From Toxoplasma gondii ME49 (Eukaryota; Apicomplexa; Conoidasida; Eucoccidiorida; Sarcocystidae): DNA of 64,000 nt. Below the pieces are notes generated by a model. The model worked only from the letters and a program-made list of their open reading frames with translations, was not told the origin of the DNA and did no database searches. The translations under genes were made by a program, and so were the position numbers. The stretch is taken from the NCBI RefSeq assembly GCF_000006565.2, contig NC_031474.1, positions 2,205,662 to 2,269,661 on the forward strand, read 5' to 3'. Of the stretch, positions 13,701 to 26,241 are shown one piece after another (the stretch's first letter is position 1; every line of letters starts with the position of its first letter).

Positions 13701-14777
13701 TGGAATGTCGCCTTGGGCCTGTTGCGAAAACACAGCAGATGGACGTGTAATACGCCGATCACCCCCGATGCTTGTTTCCAGCACAACAACGAGCAAATTT
13801 GGAGCGAGACACTGAAACGTACGGCTACTTTACACAAAACGGACGACACTTCAAAATCACCAAAAAAACCTGAAAATCGTCACCTAAGGTTTGGAAAAAG
13901 GTAGTGTCCCACCTGTAGACAGCCTTTGCCCAGTCACTTTCGTTTCAAGTTCTGAAACGGTGTCTAACAAGTCTGAAGCTCTGTATATTTTGCCACGAAC
14001 GGACCACCCAACCGAGCGTATTCCCTCTAATGCGTCAGGTCTCCTTTAACACACATCCCAGGGAATCGTATCTGCCAGAACTTCCCGCTTGAAAATACAG
14101 GGCTTTTCGCTTCAAAATCGGCTACGAAAAAACCATGACGGCGGTACGTTGCAGGGTAAAAACGCTCCGGAGATGTTATTTCACTTCGCCTCCAAAGATG
14201 GGAACACGATGGCAACTGCGGACAACAAAGAGCTCACCTTGATAGGTTCAAAAACATTTAGTCCCGGCACATATCGCAAAAAGTCGTTTGTGACCGTTTG
14301 TTTGTGATCCACTCCACCAAAAATGAGTATGTCCCCGCCCGAAGCGACGCATACATGTCCCACTCGAGGTAGGAAGCATCTGGAGTCATGAATAATTTGT
14401 GTGAGTTGAAAAGAAGGGGGAGAAAAGAAGCCTGTGCTCGTGGAATTTGCCGCAGTTGCCATGTCGTCGGCTGCAGGGACGATACCCTGCATCTGCAAAC
14501 CACGAGAATATTCCCGCTTGAATTTTGTGTTGATCGTGTTGATCATTTTACTCGTACGGCGTTGAACCTCTTTCCCTACTCGGCTAAGCTTTCGAGCACC
14601 ACCTCCTGTGCCTCCACGAAGGGCCGCTCTCTCAGCCGTCTCATCTCCAGATGTCTCGTCGCTGTCCCCATCACCTGCCGCCAATGTAGTATTCGTCTCA
14701 TCCGTGATTTTCGAGCCTTCTGCGTTCGACTTTCTAGAGGGTCCGTCTTCCGACGGAGAACCGGCCTTTGTTACCAT
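10743..14777 (-). CDS. Kelch-repeat beta-propeller protein with C-terminal coiled coil
   Basis: Multi-exon minus-strand gene. Exons are 14777-14238, 13718-13639, 13271-13098, 12821-12609, 12308-12206, 11818-11770, 11470-11241 and 10925-10743. Phases match except at two gaps (13638-13272 and 11769-11471), where a short exon is still missing. The ATG at 14777 has good context (AAACATGG). The first ~130 residues are Ser/Gly/Lys-rich and disordered. Kelch blades follow, each marked by hydrophobics plus a double Gly (DILIFGG, QLILFGG, RVYIHGG, CFYFFGG, MLVCGG) and a W/Y strand (NDLWIFTLS, DDMWQF, DMYAYDMQ). Introns repeatedly cut just after a GG. The last exon encodes a 60-aa Leu/Glu/Lys heptad helix ending VERLVPR. 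Kelch propellers are protein-interaction scaffolds; the coiled coil suggests oligomerisation. There is no BTB or catalytic domain, so the partner is unknown. Confidence 0.82.
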
Positions 14778-17700
14778 GTTTCGTGTCGAACTAGAAACTC
14801 CTAGAGATACGTCAGCCTGTGGATTTCAGACACACTCCCTCCTTTCCAGCGTTACTTTGTCCCGCTTGAATGTCGGCCTCGACCGATGCATCGAGTACAG
14901 CGTTTTCACTTCCTCAGCAGCAGTGCAGTGCGTACACAGTAAGCACAGCGGGAACGCCGAGAAAACGAGAGTCACGAACGGCACCAAGAATTGCACGGAA
15001 TGCGTGCCACTCCTCGTAAGTATGTCTAGATTATGCCAGTTTGCAGTGCAGCCGACTAGAAAGGACTTCAAAAAAGGAAGTGTCCTTTATGGACGAGAAA
15101 CAACTCCGACGATCTACTCATCAGGATGAAGACGTTTTATGAGCGCCGATGCAGTTCCGCTTGGAGTTTTGTTAAACACAGAGATTCACAAAAAACGTTC
15201 AGTGGCACTAAGGAAAACAACTTTGGAAGTGTTTCTACGTACGCTGGGACCGACGAACAAACCATATCGCGAGACGCTGGTGGAATGTGGCAAAACAAAG
15301 CATCCTGTCACATCGACTTCCAGCAGAAGTGCAGCGGCGTGAATCAGACAGTGCGGCGGACAGGAGCGTTATCCAAAACTGCTCTGCTTAGACATGAGAC
15401 GTTCCGTCGCCAGTTCTCACCAAAATGGAACCGCCAAGGGTTACGACGGCGTCAGACTTGAACCGGAGAAAGGGAACGTGGCAAGGCAATCAGGACCAAG
15501 CAGAAAGGGCACCGACGCTGAAAATGGAACTACAACATGCTTCCGGTATGACAACAACGCGCACCTAGAGGGTGCCTTTTGAACTCAAGAACTGGGCGCG
15601 ACAGACGATCTGAAGCCAAAATAGAGACCCCACTCCCACAATCTAGTTTCCGCAAGGCAAACTTAACTAATGAATCAACTGTCCGCATGTCCCTGTTTCG
15701 ATCGCTCCCGGGAACTCCAGAAAAAGTCGCTTTAGAAAGGGAACCGGCCCCCTACACGATTCAAAAAAGTCATTTGGCAGACATGTACTGAATCCGAGAA
15801 AGCAGCGACTCTGATCTCTGACCGCTGACGTGTGTAAAACAGATCTTCGACGACGCAACGAAGGCACTGTGAAACCGTTGCAGTCGGGCACACATGCACC
15901 ACAACTCTCACACGCGCTATGTCGAAAACATAAAAAGCCAGCATCTGCTTTTCCAGTGGACGGCGACGGCAATTCCGACGCCGTGAGTTTGGAGAAGCCA
16001 GTAATTTTTGTTTCCGCAGACGATGAGGACTGATACGATCGTGAGACTTTGAACTGGCAGCGAAGGCACGATGCCTCGTCCGGCAACGAAGTGTCAAAAT
16101 GGCACGTGGTGGATGGAGGGAGGACTCGATAAACACGCACAAAAAATTACAGCGGGGAGCAAGAGCAGCAATGAAAAACTAACGCGCAACAAGCAGTAGT
16201 GAAAGCCATCGGAGAAAATAAGTTTGCTACGACTAGACAGGAAGGTCCCGCTGTGCTGCGGCGTGGGAGCTGCTGGACAAACAGCTACATAAAATTCAAG
16301 AAGAGGGCACACCACAGGCTCGCGAATCTGGAACAGCATCCCAGATCCAGCAGAACGAGGACATAAACAGAGTGTACCTGTACCAGGCCAAAAAAGCATT
16401 TCCACTCGTGAAATCGTTGGTTTATCAACGGCGGAACACTTTCCCTGTTGCCCACCTTGCACCGCCGGAGCAACCGTCTACACCCTGTGCTACTTAAATG
16501 GAAACTAAGGAGCGGCACATACTGCATGTTCACCTCCTTAGCTGTCGGCAGCCCGAGACTACGAAAAAAAAGCGTGGCCGCAACAAACAGACTCAACAGG
16601 CGTACTTACATATCGCCCGCCCAGTCAGGCCGCTCGCAAAGCGCGAAGGGCTGAAGCCGGCAACGAGCTCGCTGAAGTGCTCACCCACGCACTGTGAATC
16701 ACGCCGTTGCTCGTTGCTGAGTGCGCGCTGTGACGCTCTCTTCGTTTAAATGCCGAAACTCGGGATTCCTGCCTGCGTGTGCGAGCAAGGAAGTGATCAT
16801 TTGCATTGATTTTCTCAAGGCAAGAGTCCTAACAAGCTCACCAACCCTTCCTGGAAGAACACTGAGCTGTGATTTCTTTCTGTTTCCCTTGGGGTGACCA
16901 GCCGCCCGCCGCGCATGTACAAAGCGCGGACAGCACAGCAGCGTCATGTGACACCCCTCGAGTGGAACCAGGCCGAAGTCTCCTCTGAGCCTGAGCGAGG
17001 CTGCAAGCTTCTACCAGGTTTGACTCGTGAGCATTCAGTGAAAGTGAACTGACCAATCTGAGTATGCCGCAGCGACTAGTTAGCCTAGGTGAAGGGCATA
17101 CACGTGAATGATCTAAAAAGTGCCACGGAGCCGCCACTATGCCTAGCTCGATCATGCGAGGGACAGCCGCGTTTGTCTTCCACATCGCGCAGCGGATCCA
17201 CAGAGCGCCCTCGTACGCGCCTACCCGCCGCCGACATGAGTAGCCAGGAGGGCGCGAATTCGACCGTGTTACCACGCGAAGAGCGAAACCAATACGAAGG
17301 GTTCTGTCTGGCAAGATAGGGCCCTACGCGGCTAGAGGCAGGCCACAAAGAATGCACTTTTCAACTAGTCAATCCCACAAAACCAGTTTCACGTTTACTG
17401 CCGTGACATGTGCTTGGGAACACCGAATAGTCTGAGCTGACACTTTATGGAAATCCGTCCCCCCACGACACTCATACCCGGATCGGGGCCCTGGCTCTCC
17501 TGCACGGTCGATTGCCCGGGGTCAACTCCGATGGCGACCGGAAATCACAGGCGCAGCGCCGTTGTTTGAAGGAACAAGTAAATGACACAATTCCTGTGAT
17601 GGTGTCGTACAAATAGTACTATCAATGCATCTTGGATGCAGACGTGTTCTTTCTCGTTTTTTTTTCTGTACGGGTTCTTTCCAATACCCCAGCACTCGAC

Positions 17701-19422
17701 CGGGCCAATCGTTTTCTGTGTGCCTGGAGGCTTGTCGACGGGTTCTAATGAAATCCCCATGCCTGACCGAGTTGCGTCAGGAGGCTCCACTCATTCGTTT
17801 TTTTGAGTTACAGGAGACCATCTAGCTTGCCCTCTGATGCCGTTTCAGTGCGTGGCCATCTTACGGGCTTCAGCAGCACCCTTTCGTGGCTCATGAGCAT
17901 GTAGGTATCGCACTCTACCTATCAAAGATCCGTCGACGTTCATGGCTTTGATCAACCCGAGATGATATTCCACCTCACTCTGCATTCAGCCCCTCGGGAA
18001 ACTCTCTGTTACGTTGGCATGACCCCCTTCATTCTCACTATATTCGCTGAAAGTTCGCTGTCAGCTTCCCTTTGTTTTGACGTGAAAAGGCGAGGTACCA
18101 CGGCGAGGTGAACGAACCTTGCTTCGGCCTTCAGGAAAAGTTCCGTTCCAACGACAGGAAAATCCTAGCGATTTTCCATTGAAGACGTCCGTGTTTGTCG
18201 TGCCTCTTCAAGCTGTTGGAGTTCGTCGACCGCCAGAGTATCCGGTCCCTTTCTGGACCCAGGGGGCTTCCCTGTAGAGACACACGATAAAGACAAGTTG
18301 CTGTAGACCAAGGCAAAATCGGAATAAGCCATTGCGAAGTGAGGCTTTCATCGCTGCAACATCCGGCAAGACGTGCTGCGAGCTCGTGCAGAGGAGTCAA
18401 ATTCTGTAGAGTTTTGGGACCTCAGCTCGTCGAAGGGGCATCCGCGGTACGCTGAAGAACAACGGAGCTGCCGGCATTACGATACGATTTAGCTGGTAGA
18501 CTGTTACCCCCAGCGTTACAGCATCATCGTTGTTCAGTCCTTTCCGACTTAGGACCGTTCTCTCAACGGGGATGGGCGACGGTGCACATCACCGCGCAGC
18601 CGAGACGTGCAACCGTATCGCTTTACTGAGTCTCTCGTGTTTCAACAAAAGTATTTGTGTGTTCGGAGTATCCCCTACAAAGCATCTGCGATGAGAGTGT
18701 CTCTTTGACTCTAAAAAAGCGAGTTGAGGCCAAAAATATTCGCTCTGGTTCCACGTGGATTACACAAGACATTGAGTGTCTGAACCGCTTCTTCTGGGTG
18801 CAATCCACTATTCCCTGTACACCGCGGCCGTAGCCAATTGTGACCTGAAGAACGATGTACAAGTGTGATGCGTTGACAGGCTGATTTTTTCCATTTTGAA
18901 GATCAAGAGTGCCAAAACATGGCAAGCATCCTCATGCGTATCCCGACAACTATTATCGGTCACGCTCGCATATTCCTCTGTCGGTGTTTCGGGATCACTT
19001 TCGGCAGCCGCTGGAGGATTAGCGCACTGGAGATTTCACGAAGTGTATACTTGCTGGTATCGAGCTCTTGTTTGCTTTTTCGGTGGCTTTATCGGCGGAG
19101 GATCGTTCAGGCTCTAAGTCAATACAGTCTCATCTGGAGGTCGAGCATGCCGCGTTAAACCTGTGCCTGACTGGAATTGAATTCCTACCGATACTGTAAA
19201 GGACCAACCGTGTTTTGCTTTGCATTCGAGTTTTGTCGATACTGTACATAGTTAGAAGGCATATACTCGATTATTGAATTCCTGGCATTGTCCCTACCAC
19301 AGGTATGTTACTACATCATCAAGGAAACCATTCCAAATAACCGTCCTCTACAAAGAGACGTGGTCCACTCGCTGCACTGGCTTCCATGAAACAACGCGGA
19401 TACGTGGAGAGACAAGACAAAC
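14778..19422. other. Divergent intergenic region: Kelch promoter and LOTUS-gene upstream region
   Basis: From 14778 to about 16200 the plus strand is purine-rich, so the minus strand is pyrimidine-rich. That is typical of a 5' leader or promoter for the minus-strand Kelch gene starting at 14777. Several overlapping frames appear here on both strands (plus 15126-16033 in shifting frames; minus 15667-16142), which I read as a composition effect. 16600-17350 is GC-richer with frames on both strands and no consistent splicing. A minus-strand frame at 18131-18400 begins with an ankyrin-like TPLHELAARLAG motif but stands alone. The last ~500 bases lead into the plus-strand gene at 19423. Confidence 0.4.
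18919..19158 (+). CDS. Candidate 79-aa hydrophobic/basic small protein or upstream ORF
   Basis: A complete frame starting at an ATG in excellent context (AAACATGG) and ending TAA at 19158, 264 bases before the start of the LOTUS-domain gene on the same strand. The product is rich in Ile/Leu/Arg with no acidic clusters (starts MASILMRIPTTIIG). It could be a mitochondrial or membrane micro-protein, an upstream ORF in the leader of the downstream gene, or chance. No similarity recognised. Confidence 0.2.
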   Translation: MASILMRIPTTIIGHARIFLCRCFGITFGSRWRISALEISRSVYLLVSSSCLLFRWLYRRRIVQALSQYSLIWRSSMPR

Positions 19423-22400
19423 ATGAAAATGGCGGGCCTCACCAGGTCCTGTGGTCCCCCCCCAGATGGGGATTTAGTTAATGCCCATCATGCTCGGGAT
19501 CGGTTCTCGTGGGCGAACCGGAACAATCCTGATGCCAGACTCCCGAGAGACTATTCCACCCAGACGGTGGAGGCATCCACCTCAGAAGGAGCAAACTCAT
19601 CCGATGGCAGGCGCGACGACGAATCAAAAGCCACGACTCCCACGAACAAACGTGTAAACTGGGAACATCCGTATCTCGGTCCAGACGGTGTCACGTACAT
19701 GCCCTCGATCAGTGACGGTAAGGGAATACTGAAGCGATCTGACCGGTAATCCTGGACATGTGCTTGATGCAAAAGTTAGGTCACCATGAAAGATGTATCA
19801 GCGAAAACTGTTTTGTGTGACTGTTACAAAAATGCCCAGTCACACGTCTGCTGACTTCTAACGGTATGTTTGCAGCGTCCAACCCCAGAGCCACGATGAT
19901 CGTCAGTCATAGTGCTGCTCATCCTTCCTACGGTCCAGATCCGCTGCTGCTCAAGCCAGAAGACATCGGATTCCTAAAGCAAGCTGTCACGTCGTTATAT
20001 GCGGACCAAGTAGGAAACACGCTTTGGTGGGTTAGAGTTGATTCCGTTCGCGGTTTCGGGCTACGCATTTAGACGTTCGCTCCCTTTACTGCAAACCGTC
20101 GCTCATCTCCTGTTCTGGCTGTCGGGCAACGACCCGTGGTGTCGTCATAGAATCCTCGACGTGATCGTTTGTCAACTGCGTAGACGAGTAGACTACGAAC
20201 TTCAAGTTGCCCTTATGCACTGGCAAATGCTTCTTGTCTTGTCGCATGTGGGCGAGCTGTGTTTATTGTGAAGTCGTACTTAGTATCATGTGCCTCAATT
20301 CTGTAGCAGAACGTCGCCGTTTCGGACCATCTGTCGTTTGTTTCTGTGCTTGCAACGAAATACAGATTAGGCCGTATCAGAGTGAGGTGGTGAGACGCCT
20401 CAAGCTCTTGGAACCGAGCACCCTGGTCACGAAGAATGCCTTACACTTCTTCCGCATTCTTACAGATACTTTCATTGTGGAAAAGACAAATCATTCGCGC
20501 ATGGTTGTGTACCTCAAGGAAAAGCCAGCGTGGTAGGTTTTTCACCTTTTGTCTCTCGATTTCCTGCAAAATGTCGATACTGTGAAGGGAGGCTCCACCA
20601 TTATTGTTGCAGGCGATGTGACGTTTCTCCAGTTGACCCAAACAGCAGTTTCGTTAAACGGTGAGCTTTGTCACATCTGCTGTCAAAGTGATAGATAATA
20701 TATAGGCAACTTCTGACTCTAGCATCCAGTGGGATGTGTCGTTCCACAGTGTACTTCGGGGCCGGGATGTAGTTTCTGTTTCCCTTTCATCTGTGTTTGC
20801 ATTTCTGAAATGATGGTTGTTCGATTTCCGGTGTGGACTCGCAGGTTCGAGGGATGGATCGATCCAAAAAGTGAAGAGGACCCTTATCCGCAGCCTGTTT
20901 GGAGAGAGCTTGAGCAGTATCTGACCGTTCTCTCCCTGGTTGCGACCATTCTGCATGAACTGAACGACCCTAAAATTGTGTTACCTCCATATTCTAGCGA
21001 GGAAACCTCCAACGTGGATGACTCCAGTCATTGCGAAAATCTTCCGACTTCGTCTTTAGCCATGGTGCCTTTCACGGCAAATTTGTTCCGGAAGCTCCGT
21101 AAATTGTTGCGACAGGCCAGGCAACAGGATCAAGGCCAGTGCTTCGTGGCCGCGTCTGACGGTGCTACGAAGCTGTCCACAGAGGCTCTCGAAGAGCAGA
21201 CACGACCCTTACCTCTGGCCATAGGTAGTCGCAGTGCATATCTCGAGAAAGCATGTCAACAAGCACGCCTCACAAGGCCTCCTCTGTCTGCCGAATCTGA
21301 TATGCAAGCTGGTTCTCCAACGCGGACGCCTGACGCTACTCCCACCCATTCCCCTGCGGAGGGTTTCTGCAGTTCCCCACCTTCCTCCCCGTTGTCCCAG
21401 AAGCAGCAGGATGTAGAGTTGGCGCCTCCAGTCACCGCAATATTTTCTTCGTCGCCGAAATTCTTCTTAACTTTGGCAGTCGCTGCCGACGAAACTGTCC
21501 GGTTTGTCACAGGCTCTGAGTCACTATCGTACTCACCATATTCTGATATGCTTCCTTCCGTTGGTGGTAAACGTAACCCTCTCAATGATATGTTGGTCAA
21601 TCACGAGGCCCGCCAGGAAGAGGTTTGCTCACAAGTCGAAGAGAGTCGGAGTTCCACACTCGACAAGGAACCAGCTGGACCCTCGGAAAGTCAAATCAAG
21701 CCCAAACTACCCCTTTTAACCGATCGTCAGGTCAGACAGGAACAAGGAATTAGTGTCCTAATCCAGAGTGTCTTGTTGGAGGCGTGCCATTCTTGGACAC
21801 AGACGGACGAAGTCGAATCTGCATGTCAGCATCACGGAGACGCGAACCGAAGCAGTACAAGCAGCTTTCATCGTGAAAAAGAGAACGAATACGAATCACT
21901 GGAAGCCGGCAAACAGAAAGTGGAAGCAAAACGCGTTGCAACTGTACCGAAACATGAAGACACTGAATCTGAAAGGAATGCAGCTCCAACAATCCAGCGG
22001 ATGAAACCGAAGCCAGCGCAGACACCGTCAACGGCGCCTGTGGTTTCGACTTTTCCTGTTGGCACTGAGAAGTCAGAAACCTGGAGAATCGAAGTGACTC
22101 AAACGTCGACAGATGCCACACTGGAAGGAGGGTCAAAAGAGCACTTTGATGAGCACCTCTCAAGGCCATTTGAATCTCTTAATGTCCACCACGTTGACCG
22201 GGCCGGTCAACGCCATACAGTAGGGATGCGTTCGGGCTGCGGAGAGCTTGAACGGGCACCAACTTCTCTCAGTTCCCCCTGTTCTACGCCTGCCTCCCCC
22301 ATGAGCAAAACTCCCGTGGCGGGACTGCGGAGCGTCGCTGCACCTCAACCCAACTGCCGGGACCTTTCCAGTGCAACCGCTGCTGCTCTTCCACTAGCAC

Positions 22401-25400
22401 GCGCTGTTGCCCTCCGCGTTCGAGCAGCCCTTGCTAAGGGCATCACGCCAGACCACTTCGGAGGGGGTCGCTACGGATGTGCTCTGTCACTAAAACGGCA
22501 TGGACCTGTCAGTGTCAGGTGAGAACCCTATAGATGTGTGTCTAGCGCACGGATTCCAGAGGACAGGCACGTCATCTTTTGGCTCAAGAAGGGGAACCCC
22601 TGGTGCGTACGTGTGTTTGCGTGGCCGTTTTGCGCAGGTCATTCACTCTCGGCTGCCTCTGCCACTTAGTTCAGCTTTCTGTTAGCCGTTCCTTCCTTCA
22701 CTACGTTGGAGGTCTTCTTCAGCCCTGCGGTTCTGGTTTCTCACCAACTTCCCTTCACCCCCGTCCAAATGGAGAGTCTCTTGCGCAGCACGCCACAGTG
22801 GCAGCCATTGCCGCTGCAGCCCTTGCCTACCTGGAGCTGCTGCTCCAAGGAGAAGTTCCGCAGGGAATCGAAGGATTAGAGGGTGGAGAGGAAAGCGATC
22901 TTGCAGGCTCGACTCTGCCACCGTATTTGCGCCTCGGAGAGGAGATTCACGGAAATCAGCCACCATTCAATCACGGACATGCATGGGCCAAGGATGATTC
23001 AGCTGAATCCCAAACCCGCTCGGCGCGAACCAAAGGACTCACCAAAATAAAGACGTGAGCTGCGATGCTATTGGGAGACACCAGCAACGTCGTGCAGTTC
23101 AGATTGCAACGATTGTCTGTGTTTACGCCTACGGAGACTTGGCAAGAACTGGGAAGTTCATGTGGAAGCGCGATTCACACAATGACCAGTTCGCCAACTG
23201 GCCGCCTGCGAACTAGTCAGGAAGTGTGCACGTCACACTCATGGCCAGAGAACGAGGGGGCGGGACGCTGAACAATCAGGGTCTGCTGTGGAGGGCCGGA
23301 CTGTGTCGTGATGAGACGATGAGGCAGCATTCATAGATAGACGTGATAGAGGAACGACGCTGCGGTCATGTTCGTGAACGCCTCGAATACCACACCCGCC
23401 TCATTGGACGTGCACAAGGTCAATGTGTGTCAGCCAGTGTCAGCTGGAGTCATCTAGATGTGTCTTTCATGCTGCATGATGTGTGGATTCGCGTGCGCTG
23501 TGTTTTGCCTATGCAGAATGGCTGAGCTCCGGCGTCTGATAACCAACGTGCTTGCGTGCAACCAGCGCGCTGTCTTACTTTCTCAACTACGTGGCAAACT
23601 GGTCGACATGTACGTGATAGTTCTGAGAAGAGGCAGACCCATGAGATATTGATAACCTGTCACTTAAGATATCGTCGTTTTGTTTCTTCGCTGAACGTTG
23701 CTGTGTTTGCGGTACTTTACTGTCTGGATGGCAGACGACTGTCATCGCTGCAAGTTCAGTGTCTTAGTGCCGTTGGTAGCCTCGCGTGATGCCGAAGTTG
23801 CAGACTCACATTCATGATGGCAGTGAACGTTGTGTGACAGACACTGTGGATCAGGCATCCACTGTTCTCGAGGACGAGAATTATTTTACGATGATTGTGT
23901 GGTCGTGCCGTGGCTCTAGTTCTTGTATACAGTCATGTTAGCGAACTTGTGGAGTTATCTAAAACGTCTTGATCTTTCTGGCGTGACAGGCTTCTCCCAT
24001 AGGCCTGATTTCGAAATGGCAGAAGTAGAATAACAGTTTGAAAAGTTGAGCCTGTGTCCACGACATGAGGACTACATAACTGAGGAAGCTCTACTTTAGG
24101 TGAACTTGATAGTCTTGCAAGCTCCTGTCTGAAATACGATGTACGGGGTAGGCTACGTGACTGCGGTTCGCCGTCTGTGGCCTGCTGCGTTGCCTCTGAT
24201 CACCCAGGTATGGTGCCACCCTAACGCCGTCGACATTCCACTACTACAAGCTGTCAGACCTTTTACTTTGCGAGCTGGGCGACATCTGTTCCATCTGGTG
24301 GTAAGTCATTCTCTAGTGAATACCGTTGCCTTGGCCTGCTTCATTCTCTATCGCACTCCAAGGCCTAATTGGCATGTGTTAAAGCTCTATGATTGGTCAA
24401 AGCTCTTTGTTAGCACGGGAGGGAGGGAGTCGGTTTTCTCTGCATGCCTGCACTCAGCGTCAGATTTTGGTGTGCCCAGGACTGGTAACAAATCAGCTGG
24501 CACTCGACGAGCAAAAGACACGGTGGATGGTTGTAGCCGAAGTATGAACCGACTCCTTCATTTTTGCATAGCAGGGGGCCCAACCTGGGCTTGCGGGTGT
24601 TATCAGGTAGCTCGACTGATTTGATTCTGGAGGTGCATCTATCATCATGCGTTCCACTATTAGTTGTCGGATGCGCATGCGATTGTATGCGTTGTTCTCT
24701 GCAGTCACGGCGATCGCCAACTCGTTGTTCATGATGCAGCGTATCAGCCAGATCCTTCATCGTGTTCCCCGGGACAGCGTCCGACAAAAATAACCGCGTT
24801 CTCGTTAAGTCGTCCACCCTCGCTGCCATCAGGGTTGCATCATAACGCAAGTTCTCCTCACCGACAACAACTCTACCAGGGTCGGGAACGAGGACTCGGC
24901 GGCTTAGGTGATCAACGCTTTAAATTGTGCAGTTCCCACCCTGCATTGCCGTCATTGGTGTCGGTATCCTCTGGCACGCAACAAGACGGCAGCACGATTT
25001 CCGAGGTGAACGAAGCACTGAGAAGATTGAGAGAGACACGACAGCAAAGCCGTGGCGACATGGGGCGCAGGTTGAGCCCGGGTGACCGTCGGCATCCTTT
25101 TCCTGATAGGTATTCTGCACAAGGGCGGCACGTATACAGTGGAGAGAGCCCCAGTCGACTGGATGTTCCCACGCTACCACGACTTTCTCTCCCACGCCCA
25201 AGGCTTCAGTATGACAACCAGGTGCGCGAGGACATGCCAACTGCAAGTCTTGCTTCCGATGCCCCGAAATACGAAGAGGCACTAGCAGGTGATCTTCTCC
25301 ATATGCAGCTGCTTCAGCTGCAACAGCAGCACTTGGGGCCTGACATGAACGAGCACGAGCCAGCTCAGCCGCTGTCGGTGTTATCCCGGTCTTCCCGCTT

Positions 25401-26241
25401 TCTGAGTCCCTCCTCTCCTTGCCTATTTCCTCCTCACCTTCCGAAGCAAGTGCCGGAGAAGGGGGCGTCGGCTTCAGCAGGTTTCCTTTCGTCGTATGCG
25501 TCGACGCAAAATCGTGACTGTGCAGGTTCAGATCGTATCTTCGTACCAGACGGGAATTCCGGGACAGTGCAGGAGTTGCCCGGCCACAGCGTCACGACTG
25601 ATCACGAATCCCCTGCAACGCAGTCTCTGCTCTCTGCTTCCTTACTTCTACTCGATGGGCTGGCAGGGCTGATGCGTGAGGCCTCGAGCGAGCTTGAAGA
25701 TAATGGGGCAAAGTTCGACATCCCAGACACCAGGGTGCGGGCCGAAGTGACAGCAAGCTTGCCGCAGCTGCATGCGCGGTGTCACGAGCTTGAGAGTCCG
25801 ACGAGGCACGTCCAGTCACGGAGCTACACGGCGCTTCCTCTTTCCCCAAGTCTGAGACCAATAGTTGCTCCACCAGAGAACATTCAGTGTCGCTGGAATT
25901 CCAATCTGTCCAATGATTTCGACGGCAGTGTCGGGCGCGCTGCGAGCCAACCGGCATTGTGGAGCCAGTATGACTTCGATAGGAGTGACATCCTTCTGCC
26001 TGCACTGGGAGCTGAAGAGGACGCTAAATGTAGGTTCGCAAACGAGAGCCCGTCGCGCACGTTGCGAAGTTCAGGTGGCGCTGATCCAAGTATGCCTTGG
26101 TCTGCATCATATCCTCCTGAGGACTCTGATGTGGATCAGTTCGACTTCAACGCAACGAAGACATCTTACTGTCTCCATTTGCCTCCCCGACGACCCGGCG
26201 ATGAGCTTGCTACTAGTAACGTGCAGCAGCACTTTGCGTAG
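19423..26241 (+). CDS. LOTUS/OST-HTH domain protein with OHA-like N-terminal region
   Basis: Eight exons with matching phases: 19423-19717, 19876-20009, 20366-20532, 20845-22518, 22638-23054, 23517-23609, 24208-24300, 24705-26241; about 1469 aa. Residues ~120-255 form a helical region (DIGFLKQAVTSLYADQIRP, EVVRRLKLL, FFRILTD, WRELEQYL) of the kind found as the OST-HTH-associated (OHA) domain. Residues ~896-958, spread over exons 6 and 7, make a LOTUS/OST-HTH fold: MAELRRLITNVL, LLSQLRGKLVDMYG, then YYKLSDLLLCELGDI. The rest is Ser/Pro/Gln-rich disorder with an Ala-rich helix in exon 5. LOTUS domains bind RNA (including G-quadruplexes) or DEAD-box helicases in germ granules; in apicomplexans LOTUS/OHA proteins are linked to stage and sex differentiation. 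The TGA at 23056-23058 is bypassed by a GTGAGC donor at 23055; the downstream phases confirm this. Confidence 0.78.

Noticed and set aside
15126..16142. Cluster of overlapping frames on both strands, resembling a decayed gene
   Set aside because: Frames change register without splice sites. The strand bias (purine-rich plus strand) fits the leader/promoter of the Kelch gene starting at 14777.
23056..23058. TGA as the end of a 5-exon gene starting at 19423
   Set aside because: A GTGAGC donor overlaps this stop. The next exons (23517, 24208, 24705) match phase at every junction and complete a LOTUS domain.
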